Source of the DNA: Micromonospora sp. MH99
Lineage (GTDB): Bacteria; Actinomycetota; Actinomycetes; Mycobacteriales; Micromonosporaceae
Direction of reading: 5' to 3'
Assembly (NCBI RefSeq): GCF_021442385.1
Contig: NZ_MUZA01000016.1
Coordinates: forward strand, 1-64,000
Length of the DNA stretch: 64,000 nt
Shown here: positions 50,514-59,417 of the stretch, one piece after another
Layout: each line of letters opens with the position of its first letter
Numbering within the stretch: position 1 is the stretch's first letter
Made by a program: the position numbers and the translations under genes
Notes under the pieces: model-generated
Databases searched by the model: none
Told to the model about the DNA's origin: nothing
The model's input: the letters and a program-made list of their open reading frames with translations, nothing else

Positions 50514-52067
50514 GTGGCGCTGTCGCGTGTGGTGGGTCGGCTCATCGGCGTACGTCAGCACCAGGTGGACCCGGGCGGAGGTGGCGCCGACCGCGTGCCG
50601 CGACCGGTCGCGGCGGTGGTTGTCGGCGGCGGGATCGCCGGCATGTCGGCGGCGGTCGTGCTCGCCGAGCGGGGTGTTGCGGTGACGGTGCTGGAGGCGG
50701 CGCCCACGCTGGGCGGGCGGCTCGGCGCGTGGCCCGAGGCGCTCGGCGACGGCGAGCAGCAGAACGAGCACGGGTTCCACGCGTTCTTCCGGCAGTACTA
50801 CAACTGGCGCTCCATCCTTCGTCGGGTCGATCCCGACCTGGGCTTCCTCAAGCCGATTCCGGGTTACCCGATCCTCAGTTCACAGTGGCCGACCGAGGAG
50901 TTCGGCAGGCTGCCGCCCGCGCCGCCGGCGAACCTGCTGGCGCTGCTGCTGCGCAGTCCCAGTCTGCGCTTGGCCGACCTGCGGTCGATGGACCGGGACG
51001 CGGCGTTGCCGCTGCTCACCTACGACCCGGTCCGCACCTACGCGGAGTTGGACGACACCACCGCCGACGAGCTGCTGGCCTCGCTGCGGCTGCCGGACCG
51101 GGCGCGGGCGATGCTGTTCGAGGTCTTCTCGCACTCGTTCTTCAACCACGAGGCGGAGATGTCGGCGGCGGAGATGGTCGCCCAGTTCCACTTCTACCTG
51201 CTCGGCAATCCGGAGGGGCTGGCCTTCGACTGCCCCGACGAGGACTACGCGACGGCGATCTGGCAGCCGCTGACGAGGCACGTGGAGAAGCACGGCGGCC
51301 GGGTGGTCACCGGCTCCGGCGCCACGGGGGTGCACCGCGACGGCGAGGGTTGGCGGGTGACGACCACCGACGGTGGCAGCCACCCGGCGGCCCACGTGGT
51401 GCTCGCGGTGGATCCGCCGGCCCTGGCCGCGCTGGTGGCGGCCTCCCCCGACCTGGTCGGGCGGGCACCGGAGCTGGCGGCGCGGATGCCCCGCTTCGGC
51501 ACGCCCGGCCCGCCGTACGCGGTGGCGCGGTACTGGTGCGACGGGGACGTGGCGGCCGAGCGGGCCGTGTTCAGTGGGGTGTCGCGTCAGCCCACACTGG
51601 ACTCGGTGACGCTCTATCACCGGCTGGAGAACGAGTCGCGCCGTTGGGCGCGGCAGACCGGCGGTTCGGTCGTCGAGCTGCACGCGTACGCCTGTGCGCC
51701 CGGTGTGCCGGCCGAGGAGCTGGCCGAGCGGATGCGCCGCGAGCTGGTGACGCTCTGGCCGGAGGCGGCTGACCTGCGGGTCCGGGAGCTGCGCGCCCGG
51801 GTGGAGGCGCAGGCGCCGGCGTTCACGCCGGGCAGCCACGCCTGGCGGCCGGGGGTGCGCACCGAGGCGTCCGGCGTCTATCTGGCCGGTGACGGTATCG
51901 CCACGGACTTCCCGAGCGCCCTGATGGAGCGGTCCGCGGCCACCGGGATCATCGCGGCCAACCACATCCTGCGCGCCGAGGGCGCCGCAGCCGAGCCGGT
52001 GCGCTCGATCCGGCCCCGGGGCCTGCTGGCCGGGCGGAGCACCCCAAACCGACAAAAACCAACATAA
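50514..52067 (+). CDS. FAD-dependent carotenoid-desaturase-like oxidoreductase
   Basis: 517 residues. A Rossmann FAD-binding motif VVVGGGIAGMSAAVVLAERG (about residues 36-56), ERG/EAAPTLGGRLGAWP, and a C-terminal GVYLAGDGIATDFPSALMERS that closes over FAD. The pattern EHGFHAFFRQYYN resembles the desaturase half of isorenieratene synthase CrtU or other phytoene-desaturase relatives, without a Rieske domain. No other carotenoid genes are adjacent, so the substrate is unproven. The GTG at 50514 is chosen for its gagggagg ribosome site. Confidence 0.83.
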   Translation: MALSRVVGRLIGVRQHQVDPGGGGADRVPRPVAAVVVGGGIAGMSAAVVLAERGVAVTVLEAAPTLGGRLGAWPEALGDGEQQNEHGFHAFFRQYYNWRSILRRVDPDLGFLKPIPGYPILSSQWPTEEFGRLPPAPPANLLALLLRSPSLRLADLRSMDRDAALPLLTYDPVRTYAELDDTTADELLASLRLPDRARAMLFEVFSHSFFNHEAEMSAAEMVAQFHFYLLGNPEGLAFDCPDEDYATAIWQPLTRHVEKHGGRVVTGSGATGVHRDGEGWRVTTTDGGSHPAAHVVLAVDPPALAALVAASPDLVGRAPELAARMPRFGTPGPPYAVARYWCDGDVAAERAVFSGVSRQPTLDSVTLYHRLENESRRWARQTGGSVVELHAYACAPGVPAEELAERMRRELVTLWPEAADLRVRELRARVEAQAPAFTPGSHAWRPGVRTEASGVYLAGDGIATDFPSALMERSAATGIIAANHILRAEGAAAEPVRSIRPRGLLAGRSTPNRQKPT

Positions 52068-52133
52068 GCGACGCTACGCTGCCGTACGCTCGAATGATCA
52101 TCCGTCGATCGGCCGGGCGGGAGGGCAGCAGCG

Positions 52134-53390
52134 ATGTCACCACTGCACCGCGCCGGCCCGGCGGACGTCCGGCCGGCCGACGAGACCATCCGGGACGACG
52201 CGTACCCGATGCTCCGCGACGAACGCGCCTGCGTCGTCATCGCGCTGCGGCTGGGCTGGTGGATGGCCGACGCGTACCACCACGGGCAGCACGCCGAACC
52301 CGGCCCGACCGTCCCGGCCCACCCACCGGCCAAGCTCTCCAACCTGACCGAGATGTCACTCCCGCGCCGGATGCGGATGTACCTCGACGGCGTGGACGTT
52401 GCGCTGGCCCAGATCTCGGCGCTCACCCGGCACACCGGGCCGCTGCCGGACACGTCCGCCGCCCGGACCCGGCTGCCCGACCTGGACCGGCTGCCCGAGG
52501 CGGAACAGCCCGACACCGCCGACACCGAACCGCTGCTGCTCGCCCTCGACGACCTCAACGTGGACGTGCTGCGCTGGGCGATGGCCACCAACCTCCGGGT
52601 CGGGCTCGCGTACCGGCTGGGCCGGTCCCTGGCCGACACGGTCCGGCCCGGTGACGCCGCCCAACTGCTGCGCCGCTTCGACGGCCGGCAGATCCAGATC
52701 AGCCGGTGGCTGGACGAGTTGGCCAGCGTGCTGCCGCCGTACTCCGCCGCTGTGGTGCGCCGCTCGCTGGCAGCCTGGGCAGTCGCCGTGGAACGGGCCG
52801 GCCGGGGCGATCCGGCCGAACCCGAGCCGGCCGAGCTGAGCCGCGAACTACGCAACCAGGGTGACCTCTGGCGCGGCGTACTCACCGGCGGCCTGCACCC
52901 GCGCGACCTGCTCGACGAGGAGGACTACGCGGTGGTCGCCCGGAACCTGATCATCCGGGACCGGCGACTGGTGGCCCAGGCCGCCCGGGGCATCTTCTGG
53001 CCGGCGCTGGTGCCCCTGCTGGTGGTGCTCTTCGCGGTGGTCGGGGTGAGCGCCGCCGCCGCGGCCGGTTCGCCGACCACGCGGGCCACCGTCGCTCTGC
53101 TCGGGCTGGGCGCCGGGCTGGCCGCCATCTGGCGTTCCGTCTCCGGTCCCGCGCTGGCTGTCGCGGGGGAGGTCAACCGGCCGCTGCTGGACAGCGAACT
53201 CACCGCGCGGATGGCCCTGCGGCTGGACCGGCCCCTGGCCAACGCCCGTCGCGCGGCAGGGGTCACTCCCCCGACCCGGCGCGCTCCACGGACCCGGCGC
53301 GCTCCTCGGACCCGCCGTCAGCGTCGTCCCGCGGAGCCGGGCGGTCCATCGAAATACGTTGCCCCGCTCTCGGGTGCCGACCTACCGTGA
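52134..53390 (+). CDS. Hypothetical membrane protein
   Basis: 418 residues. A soluble helical region (about 1-280) is followed by two hydrophobic helices (ALVPLLVVLFAVVGVSAAAAAG and VALLGLGAGLAAIWRSV), then a basic Pro/Arg tail with a repeated RRAPRTRR unit. No family was recognised. The ATG at 52134 has a ggcagcag upstream. It lies 66 bases after the oxidoreductase gene. Confidence 0.75.
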   Translation: MSPLHRAGPADVRPADETIRDDAYPMLRDERACVVIALRLGWWMADAYHHGQHAEPGPTVPAHPPAKLSNLTEMSLPRRMRMYLDGVDVALAQISALTRHTGPLPDTSAARTRLPDLDRLPEAEQPDTADTEPLLLALDDLNVDVLRWAMATNLRVGLAYRLGRSLADTVRPGDAAQLLRRFDGRQIQISRWLDELASVLPPYSAAVVRRSLAAWAVAVERAGRGDPAEPEPAELSRELRNQGDLWRGVLTGGLHPRDLLDEEDYAVVARNLIIRDRRLVAQAARGIFWPALVPLLVVLFAVVGVSAAAAAGSPTTRATVALLGLGAGLAAIWRSVSGPALAVAGEVNRPLLDSELTARMALRLDRPLANARRAAGVTPPTRRAPRTRRAPRTRRQRRPAEPGGPSKYVAPLSGADLP

Positions 53391-53425
53391 TCGCGCAAGG
53401 TCAACCACCGCCGCGGGAGCCGATC

Positions 53426-53518
53426 ATGACGATGTCGCACGTCACCACCGTGCTGTCGTCGACGCTGCCCGGCGACGGTTGGCGAGCGGAAGGCCCCCGG
53501 ACGGGCCGGCCCGACTGA
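53426..53518 (+). CDS. Possible 30-residue leader peptide
   Basis: ATG at 53426 with cgggagc eight bases upstream; the stop is at 53516-53518. The predicted product starts MTMSHVTTVLSSTLPGD and has no recognisable domain. It is followed by a strong hairpin (53537-53571) and the HNH gene. The order is that of an attenuated leader, but coding is not proven. Confidence 0.3.
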   Translation: MTMSHVTTVLSSTLPGDGWRAEGPRTGRPD

Positions 53519-53536
53519 CGCGTTCCCGTACGCGCC

Positions 53537-53571
53537 GAGCCGCCCCGTCCGAACGCCGGACCGGGCGGCTC
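53537..53571 (+). terminator. Hairpin upstream of the HNH gene
   Basis: GAGCCGCCC (53537-53545) pairs with GGGCGGCTC (53563-53571); an inner GTCCG/CGGAC pair extends the stem to 14 bp after one mismatch. It could terminate the preceding transcript or attenuate the HNH gene, which starts 35 bases later. Confidence 0.55.
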
Positions 53572-53605
53572 TTCGCTGTCCGTCACCAGCTGAAAGGAGT
53601 CCCCG

Positions 53606-54049
53606 GTGGACGCCGTCCTCGTCATCAACGCCGACCTCGGCCCGTTGCACCGGGTCACCGTTCAGCACGCCGTCCGGATGCTCTGCCGCCGGGTGGCCGA
53701 GATCCACGAGGCGGAGCCGGACCAGGTGATCGGCGTCTTCCCGCTGCCCCGGGTGGTGCGACTGGTCCGCTACGTGGTCACCCGGTGGCGGTTCAACTCC
53801 GGGCCGGCGTGGTCCCGGGCCGGGGTGCTCCGCCGCGACGAGCGCTGCTGCGCGTACTGCGGCGGGGTCGCGTCGACCATCGACCACATCCTGCCGCGCT
53901 CACGGGGCGGCCGGAACACCTGGCGAAACACCACCGCCGCCTGCTACGGCTGCAATCAGCGCAAGGGCGACCGCACCCCGGCGGAGGCGGGCATGCCGCT
54001 GCGCCGGGAGCCGGTGAACCCCGGCTGGGCGTCGCTGGCGGGGCGGTGA
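53606..54049 (+). CDS. HNH endonuclease
   Basis: 147 residues. The N-terminal beta segment (LVINADLGPLHRVTVQ) leads to a zinc-finger HNH core: CCAYCGG, STIDHILPRSRGG and NTTAACYGCNQRKGD, with all metal ligands present. Small free-standing HNH proteins of this type are common in actinobacteria and probably nick DNA; the target is unknown. The GTG at 53606 has gaaaggag upstream. Confidence 0.92.
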   Translation: MDAVLVINADLGPLHRVTVQHAVRMLCRRVAEIHEAEPDQVIGVFPLPRVVRLVRYVVTRWRFNSGPAWSRAGVLRRDERCCAYCGGVASTIDHILPRSRGGRNTWRNTTAACYGCNQRKGDRTPAEAGMPLRREPVNPGWASLAGR

Positions 54050-54073
54050 CCGACCGGCCGGCGGGAACGGGGG

Positions 54074-54101
54074 GCCGCGTCGGGGTACGCCCCGGCGCGG
54101 C
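54074..54101. terminator. Terminator between HNH and kinase genes
   Basis: A 12-bp GC stem (54074-54085 with 54090-54101, one G-U pair) closed by a TACG tetraloop, between convergent genes. Confidence 0.8.
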
Positions 54102-54116
54102 ACCCGTCGGCCCCGG

Positions 54117-55643
54117 TCAGAGAGCCCGTTCCTTGACCTTCGGCACCGGACGGCCGCTCGCGCAGTGCGCACGGATCTCGCTGCTGTGCTCGGTCGACGT
54201 CAGCTCGACCTGGACCTGCTTCGCCGGACCCGGGTCGTAGGGCTCCGCTCGAAAGCCCGACGCGGGCGTCACCGTGACAATTTCGGCAGATCCCCCGAGG
54301 CAGCGGACGGTGACCGTCCCGCCCTGGGCCTGCACCGGGACCAGCACCGGGTCGGTGGGCGTCGGCGTCGGTGTGGGCGTGGGCGTCGGTGTGGGCGGGG
54401 TCGGCGCCGGCGCCGGCGTGGACGGTCCGTCCGAACCCGTCGCTGAGCTGGCCCGGGGGACGGCCGGCGTCTTCCGGGCCGACGGGCCGGCGGACGGACG
54501 GGTCTCGGACGGTTCGGGCTGTTCGACGGTCTGCGGCAGCCCCACAGTGGTGGTGCCACCCGAGCCGATGCCGGTTCGTGGCACGGTCCCGTCGTGCTGC
54601 CGGGTGGCGTAGTCGCCCAGCGAGCCGGCCACCGCCACCGCGGCGATCACCGCGCTGCCGACCGCCAGCACCACCCGATGCCGACGCCAGAACTGTCGCC
54701 GGGAAGCACAGGTCGGGTCGGCGGTGACCCCGGCGGGGGGCTCGGGCACGTCGTCGACCGGCGCACCCCCGATGGCCGCCGAACCGACCCCGGACGCTCC
54801 GCCCGGGGCTGGGGCCACATCCGCCGTCGCCGGCCCGGCGGCAGCTCCGAGCAGGATGCGGGCCGCATCGGCGGCCGAGGGCCGGTCGGCGGGATCGCGG
54901 GCCAGGCACCAGCGGTAGAGCCGGTGGATCTCGGCGGGGACTCCGTCGATCTCGGGCAACGGGTCCGGCTCGACGTGGACGTGGGCGCGGAGCATCGCGG
55001 TCTGCGCCTCGGGGGCCCAGGGCAGCCGACCGGTGAGCGTCCGGTGCAGGAGCAGGCCGAGGGCGTACACGTCGCAGGCCGGCAGGACCTCGCCGGCCGC
55101 CAGCCGCTCCGGGGCGAGGTAGGCCGGCGTACCGAGCAGCCGACCATCGAAGTCGATCTCGGGGTCGCCGACGGCCGCCGCGATACCGAAGTCGAGCACC
55201 TTCGCGCCGGTGGGGGTGAGCATCACGTTGCTCGGTTTCACGTCGCGGTGCACCAGCTCCTGGGCGTGCGCGGCCTCAAGGGCCGAGGCCACCTCCGCGC
55301 AGACCCGCAGCGCGGCGCGGGGTGGCAGCGGACCGGCCGCCAACCGTTGTTCGAGGGTGACGCCGTTGAGCAGTTCCAGCACCACGAACGGCACCTGGAC
55401 GCCGTCGACGACCGACTCACCGAAGTCGTAGACGCTTGTGACGTACGGGTGTGACAACCGGGCTGCCGCCTTGGCCTCGGCCCGGATCCGCTGTCGGGCG
55501 TTGGCGTCCGAGCCGACGAGCACCTTCACCGCCACGTCCCGTTCGAGCACCTCGTCGTACGCCCGATGGACCGCGGACATGCCGCCGCTGCCGAGGCGCT
55601 CCAGGAGCCGGTAGCGGCCCGCAAGCAACCGATCACGTTGCAC
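54117..55643 (-). CDS. Receptor-type Ser/Thr protein kinase
   Basis: 508 residues. A PknB-like kinase domain with VAVKVLV (catalytic Lys), LVHRDVKPSNVML (catalytic loop), LDFGIAAAVG and LGTPAYLAPERLA. A transmembrane helix (about 318-337) leads outside to a Pro/Thr linker with seven PT repeats and a small C-terminal beta domain (VQAQGGTVTVRCLGGSAEI) with several Cys, rather than PASTA repeats. The GTG at 55643 gives the usual kinase start; longer upstream frames run through a giant palindrome and are not real. Confidence 0.93.
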   Translation of the reverse strand: MQRDRLLAGRYRLLERLGSGGMSAVHRAYDEVLERDVAVKVLVGSDANARQRIRAEAKAAARLSHPYVTSVYDFGESVVDGVQVPFVVLELLNGVTLEQRLAAGPLPPRAALRVCAEVASALEAAHAQELVHRDVKPSNVMLTPTGAKVLDFGIAAAVGDPEIDFDGRLLGTPAYLAPERLAAGEVLPACDVYALGLLLHRTLTGRLPWAPEAQTAMLRAHVHVEPDPLPEIDGVPAEIHRLYRWCLARDPADRPSAADAARILLGAAAGPATADVAPAPGGASGVGSAAIGGAPVDDVPEPPAGVTADPTCASRRQFWRRHRVVLAVGSAVIAAVAVAGSLGDYATRQHDGTVPRTGIGSGGTTTVGLPQTVEQPEPSETRPSAGPSARKTPAVPRASSATGSDGPSTPAPAPTPPTPTPTPTPTPTPTDPVLVPVQAQGGTVTVRCLGGSAEIVTVTPASGFRAEPYDPGPAKQVQVELTSTEHSSEIRAHCASGRPVPKVKERAL

Positions 55644-55765
55644 GACCGACAGCCTGCCGTACCGCACCGGCCCGGCACCACCCGGGATCGAGGTTTCGCA
55701 ATGAATGGAACTCCGGCCGAGGCATGGCCGACCCGGCGCGCGGGGTCCGCGGATACCTATGCACG

Positions 55766-55838
55766 CCCTTTGCTCTGCTTCAGCGGAGGCGACACTCACG
55801 GGCCGTGAGTGTCGCCTCCGCTGAAGCAGAGCAAAGGG
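55766..55838. repeat. 73-bp perfect palindrome (36-bp arms, 1-bp centre)
   Basis: The arm 55766-55801 is the exact reverse complement of 55803-55838; only G55802 is unpaired. It reads through a TCAGCGGAGGCGACACTCAC core in both strands. The nearest gene end is the enoyl-CoA hydratase, 138 bases away; the kinase starts 123 bases on. Confidence 0.95.
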
Positions 55839-55917
55839 AAGAGAGGGGGTGCTACCGGGCCGAGCCGGCACCGGGATCCAGCGCGGCGGGCGGGCCTACC
55901 TCAGCGATGCCTCGGCC

Positions 55918-55960
55918 GACGGCGACGGCGACGGCGACGACGGCGGCGGCGACGACGGCG
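55918..55960. repeat. GACGGC microsatellite
   Basis: About seven near-perfect GAC/GGC trinucleotide and hexanucleotide units just before the enoyl-CoA hydratase stop. Length polymorphism is likely. Confidence 0.75.
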
Positions 55961-55975
55961 CTCAGGCGACCAGTC

Positions 55976-56761
55976 TCAACGCTCTGTCGGCGCGCGCCAG
56001 GCGAAGCGGGGCGTCCTGCGCTCGGCGATGGCCGCGACGCCTTCGCGGGCCTCGCCGCTGTCCGCCACCTTCCGGTGCCACCAGGCGATCCGTGCCGGTC
56101 CGGCCCGGTCGTCGACGATCTCCTTGGCGGCGGCGACGCTCAGCGGCGATCGCTGGGCGATCGTGGCGGTGAGGTCGTCCACCCGTGCGGCGAGGCGGTC
56201 GCCGGGCAGCACCTCGTCGACGAGGCCGATCCGCAGGGCACGGTCGGCGTCGATCAGCTCGGCGGTGAACAGCAGGTGCTTCGCCGCCGACGGGCCGACC
56301 AGCCGGGCCAGCCGCCGCGTCGTCGGCGCCGGGTAGACCAGCCCGAGCCGGGCCGGCGGTACGCCGAAGCGAGCGTCATCCGAGGCGATCCGCAGGTCAC
56401 AGGCGACCGCGAGCTGAGCGCCACCCCCGACGCAGGCGCCCCGGATCGCCGCGATGGTCGGCTTGGCGAAGCCGGCCAGCCGCTCCTCGGCGGCCACCGC
56501 GATGCTGGTGTCACCGGCGTCCAGCAGCTCGGCCAGGTCACCGAGGTCGGCGCCGGCGCAGAAGGCGTCGCCCGCGCCGGTGAGCACCAGGGCCCGTACG
56601 TCGGGGTCGGGCTCCAGCCGGTCGAGCAGTTCGGGGAGCTGCCGCCACATGGCGGCAGTCATCGCGTTGCGACGGGCCGGGTTGTGGATCACCACGGTCG
56701 CCACCGGCCCGGTCACCGCGACTGTCAGTTCCGCGTCCGACACGTTCACCCCGAGTTCCAT
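55976..56761 (-). CDS. Enoyl-CoA hydratase/isomerase family protein
   Basis: 261 residues, crotonase fold. Visible are VVIHNPARRNAMT, GAGDAFCAGADLGDLAELL (oxyanion region) and IRGACVGGGAQLAVACDLRIAS (second oxyanion Gly motif), with LGLVYPAPTTRRL following. The usual second acidic catalytic residue is not obvious, so isomerase or other crotonase chemistry is possible. The ATG at 56761 is used; GTG 56749 or 56743 are alternatives. A nested inverted repeat starts 10 bases upstream. Confidence 0.88.
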   Translation of the reverse strand: MELGVNVSDAELTVAVTGPVATVVIHNPARRNAMTAAMWRQLPELLDRLEPDPDVRALVLTGAGDAFCAGADLGDLAELLDAGDTSIAVAAEERLAGFAKPTIAAIRGACVGGGAQLAVACDLRIASDDARFGVPPARLGLVYPAPTTRRLARLVGPSAAKHLLFTAELIDADRALRIGLVDEVLPGDRLAARVDDLTATIAQRSPLSVAAAKEIVDDRAGPARIAWWHRKVADSGEAREGVAAIAERRTPRFAWRAPTER

Positions 56762-56770
56762 GCTGCAACG

Positions 56771-56817
56771 AATCTTGGACAGTTTCCGTCCTGAGCTGAC
56801 GGCAACTGTCCAAGATT
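56771..56817. repeat. 14-bp-arm nested inverted repeat
   Basis: AATCTTGGACAGTT (56771-56784) is perfectly complementary to 56804-56817; inside, CCGTC pairs with GACGG. It is AT-richer than the surroundings, and it lies immediately upstream of the enoyl-CoA hydratase start. It could be an operator, or a repetitive palindromic element. Confidence 0.8.
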
Positions 56818-56833
56818 GCCAGAAACACGACGG

Positions 56834-56877
56834 CGCGGACCCGGCGGCCACCGTTGGGGATGGCCGCCGGGCCCGCG
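56834..56877. terminator. Terminator of the metalloprotease gene
   Basis: 17-base arms (56834-56850 with 56861-56877, one mismatch) around a 10-base loop, 12 bases beyond the protease stop. Confidence 0.8.
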
Positions 56878-56888
56878 TGCCGGTCAGG

Positions 56889-59276
56889 TCAGGACACGTT
56901 GAGAGCGGTGTCGTCGACCACGAAGGACGTCTGCAACGAGGAGTCCTCGACGCCGGTGAACTTCAGGTTGACGGTCTGGCCGGCGTACGCGGCCAGGGAG
57001 AAGGACTTCTGGCTGTAGCCGGTGGCCTTGTTCAGGTTGGAGTAGGTCGCCAGCGTGGCCAGCACCGTCCCGCCCGGGTTGAGCACCTGCACGCGCAGCG
57101 TGTCGTACGCCGTGCTCGTGGTGGTCTCAGCCGAGTCGATGTGCAGCCAGAAACTGACCGTGTACGACGAGCAGCCGGCCGGGAGGGCCACCGACTGGGC
57201 GAGCGTGTCGGTGTGGCTGCTTCCGTACCCGTTCAGCCATGCCTTGTACGACCCGCCGTGGGCCGCCTGGCTGCTGGAGTTGGTGATCACGCCGGAGCTG
57301 GTCGTCCAGCCGGTCGAACCGGACTCGAAGCCCGGGTTGGCCAGCTTCTGGCCCGCCGAGGTGCAGCCGCCCCCGGTGCCGTTCACGGTCAGCGTGTAGG
57401 TGGCGCTGCGGGTGACCGACCCCGCGCCGTTCACGGTGACCGAGTAGGTGCCGGGCGGGGTGCTCGCCGAGGTGCTGATGGTGAGGGTGGACGAGCCGCC
57501 CGAGGTCACCGAGGCGGGGCTGAACGCGGCGCTCGCCCCGCTGGGCAGGCCGGACGCGGAGAACGTCACGGTCTGCGCCGTACCGCTGGTGGTGGCGGTC
57601 GACACGGTGGTGGAGGCCGCGCTGCCCGGGTTCACCGAGCCGGCGGTCGGCGACAGCGACACGGAGAAGTCGTTGCCGGTCGAGCAGTTCGAGTCGCTGC
57701 CGGCCACGTTCACTGCCGTCCAGGCGGCCTGCACGGCCTTGTACTCGGTGGAGCAGCTGCCGTACAGGTCGGTCGCCGCCCGCAGGCTGTAGGCGCGGGC
57801 GGTGTTCGCCGGGTTGCTGGTGTTGACGTACGACGTGTTGGAGGTGAAGTAGACGTCCAGTGCCCGGTACCAGATCTTCTCCGCCTTGGCGCGGCCGATG
57901 CCGGTGACCGCCGGAGCGGAACCGCAGACCGGCGAGGTGCCGTACGAGGTGGCGCCGGTGCCCTCGGCGAGGTTGAAGAAGAAGTGGTTGCCGACGCCGG
58001 AGGAGTAGTGCACGTCCTTGCTCTTGGTGCTGGTGGACCAGCAGCTGTCGGACGAGCCGTCCAGCGACGGGTTGTACATGTAGCGCAGCGGGGTGCCGTT
58101 GCCGTTGATGTTGATCTTCTCGCCGACCTGGTAGTCGCCCGGGTCGCTCGGCGCGGCGGCGTAGAACTCCATCATGTTGCCGAAGATGTCACTGGTGGAC
58201 TCGTTGAGGCCACCGGCCTCACCGGAGTAGACCAGGCCGGCGAGCGCCTCGGTGACGCCGTGGCTCATCTCGTGCCCGGCCACGTCCAGCGAGACCAGCG
58301 GTCGGGCGTTGCTGGAGCCGTCACCGTAGGTCATCTGGGCGCCGTCCCAGAACGCGTTGACGTAGTTGTTGCCGTAGTGCACGCGGCTGGGCACACCGCT
58401 GCCGTTGCCGAAGATGCCGTTGCGGCCGTGCACGTTCTTGAAGTAGTCGAAGGTCTTCGCGGCACCGAAGTGCGCGTCCACGGCGGCCGACTGCCGGTTG
58501 GAGTTGGCGCCGGTGCCCCACGCGTTGTCGGCGTCGGTGAAGGTGGTGCAGGTGGAGGTGCCGTTGTTCATGTCGCAGGTGCGGCCGTTGCCGCGTACCG
58601 GGTCGATCATCTGGTACGTGCTGCCGGAGAGCGTGGTGTCGATGCTCACCGAGCCGGTGTAGATGCCCTGGCCGCTGCCGGTGACCGACTCGATCTCGTC
58701 GAACGACCCGACGGTCGCGCCGGAAGTGGCGTCGGTGATCACGTGCAGCCGCGACGGCGTCTGCCCGTCCGGCTGCCAGCCGCTGACCACCGTCTCCCAC
58801 GCCAGCCGGCCCTTGCCGGAGCTGGCGTCGACGAACAGTTCCGGAGCGCCCACGGTCTCGGCCTTGCCGTTGAACCCGGCGCGGGCCGCCTTCTTCGCCG
58901 CGTCCGCGGTGATCCGGGCCGTGGTGGGGACGGTCAGTGGCGCGGCGAGTGCGACCGAACTGCCGGCGTAGGTACCGTTCGGCGCGGTGTGGATGACGAA
59001 GTCACCGCCGTACACCCGAAGCCCCTGGTAGGTGCGGGTGTAGCGGGTGTGCGCCGCACCGGAGGCGTCCACCCGGGTGCTGCGCACCTGGTAGGACTCG
59101 GCGCTCGAACCCTGGACGGCGCCGGGGTTCGTCCGCAGGACGGTCGCCGCTCGGGCCGCGGCGGAGGCGTCCGGCGCGGGAGCGGTGGGTGGGGCGGCGT
59201 GCGCCGCGGTGGCGACGCAGGTCAGCAGGCCGCTGGTGAGCAGCGCTGCGCTGACGGCCGCGAGGGGTCGTTTCAC
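56889..59276 (-). CDS. Secreted M4 neutral metalloprotease (thermolysin family)
   Basis: 795 residues. A signal peptide (LLTSGLLTCVATAAHA) and a pro-region with an FTP-like domain precede a thermolysin-type catalytic domain with HEMSH (335-339) and GGLNESTSDIFG. After it come a BACON/Ig-like beta domain (about 520-640) and a C-terminal jelly-roll domain (GFESGSTGW...) that may bind carbohydrate or calcium. It is exported for extracellular protein breakdown. The GTG at 59276 has an aggagg ribosome site. Confidence 0.95.
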   Translation of the reverse strand: MKRPLAAVSAALLTSGLLTCVATAAHAAPPTAPAPDASAAARAATVLRTNPGAVQGSSAESYQVRSTRVDASGAAHTRYTRTYQGLRVYGGDFVIHTAPNGTYAGSSVALAAPLTVPTTARITADAAKKAARAGFNGKAETVGAPELFVDASSGKGRLAWETVVSGWQPDGQTPSRLHVITDATSGATVGSFDEIESVTGSGQGIYTGSVSIDTTLSGSTYQMIDPVRGNGRTCDMNNGTSTCTTFTDADNAWGTGANSNRQSAAVDAHFGAAKTFDYFKNVHGRNGIFGNGSGVPSRVHYGNNYVNAFWDGAQMTYGDGSSNARPLVSLDVAGHEMSHGVTEALAGLVYSGEAGGLNESTSDIFGNMMEFYAAAPSDPGDYQVGEKININGNGTPLRYMYNPSLDGSSDSCWSTSTKSKDVHYSSGVGNHFFFNLAEGTGATSYGTSPVCGSAPAVTGIGRAKAEKIWYRALDVYFTSNTSYVNTSNPANTARAYSLRAATDLYGSCSTEYKAVQAAWTAVNVAGSDSNCSTGNDFSVSLSPTAGSVNPGSAASTTVSTATTSGTAQTVTFSASGLPSGASAAFSPASVTSGGSSTLTISTSASTPPGTYSVTVNGAGSVTRSATYTLTVNGTGGGCTSAGQKLANPGFESGSTGWTTSSGVITNSSSQAAHGGSYKAWLNGYGSSHTDTLAQSVALPAGCSSYTVSFWLHIDSAETTTSTAYDTLRVQVLNPGGTVLATLATYSNLNKATGYSQKSFSLAAYAGQTVNLKFTGVEDSSLQTSFVVDDTALNVS

Positions 59277-59417
59277 GTGCCCTCCTGAAAGGAGAAAGGG
59301 TGTGACGGGGGTAGTCACGCATGTAGATATAGCGATGTGTTGAGGAAAAGAGAAGCCTTGGACCGCTCCCAGACATTGAGACTGGCCGAACGGATGAGGG
59401 CCTTGACAAGGGAACCA

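Larger units (their letters stand above)
55644..55975. other. Non-coding region with giant palindrome and microsatellite
   Basis: About 330 bases between the enoyl-CoA hydratase stop and the kinase start. It contains the 73-bp palindrome (55766-55838) and a GACGGC-type microsatellite (about 55918-55960). No other gene is supported; apparent frames here are read-throughs of the palindrome. Confidence 0.7.

Noticed and set aside
55766..55838. Palindrome as the end of an insertion sequence
   Set aside because: No transposase or target-site duplication is visible, and both arms are contiguous.
56454..59288. A 944-residue plus-strand open frame
   Set aside because: Antisense to the metalloprotease whose HEMSH and signal peptide are clear.
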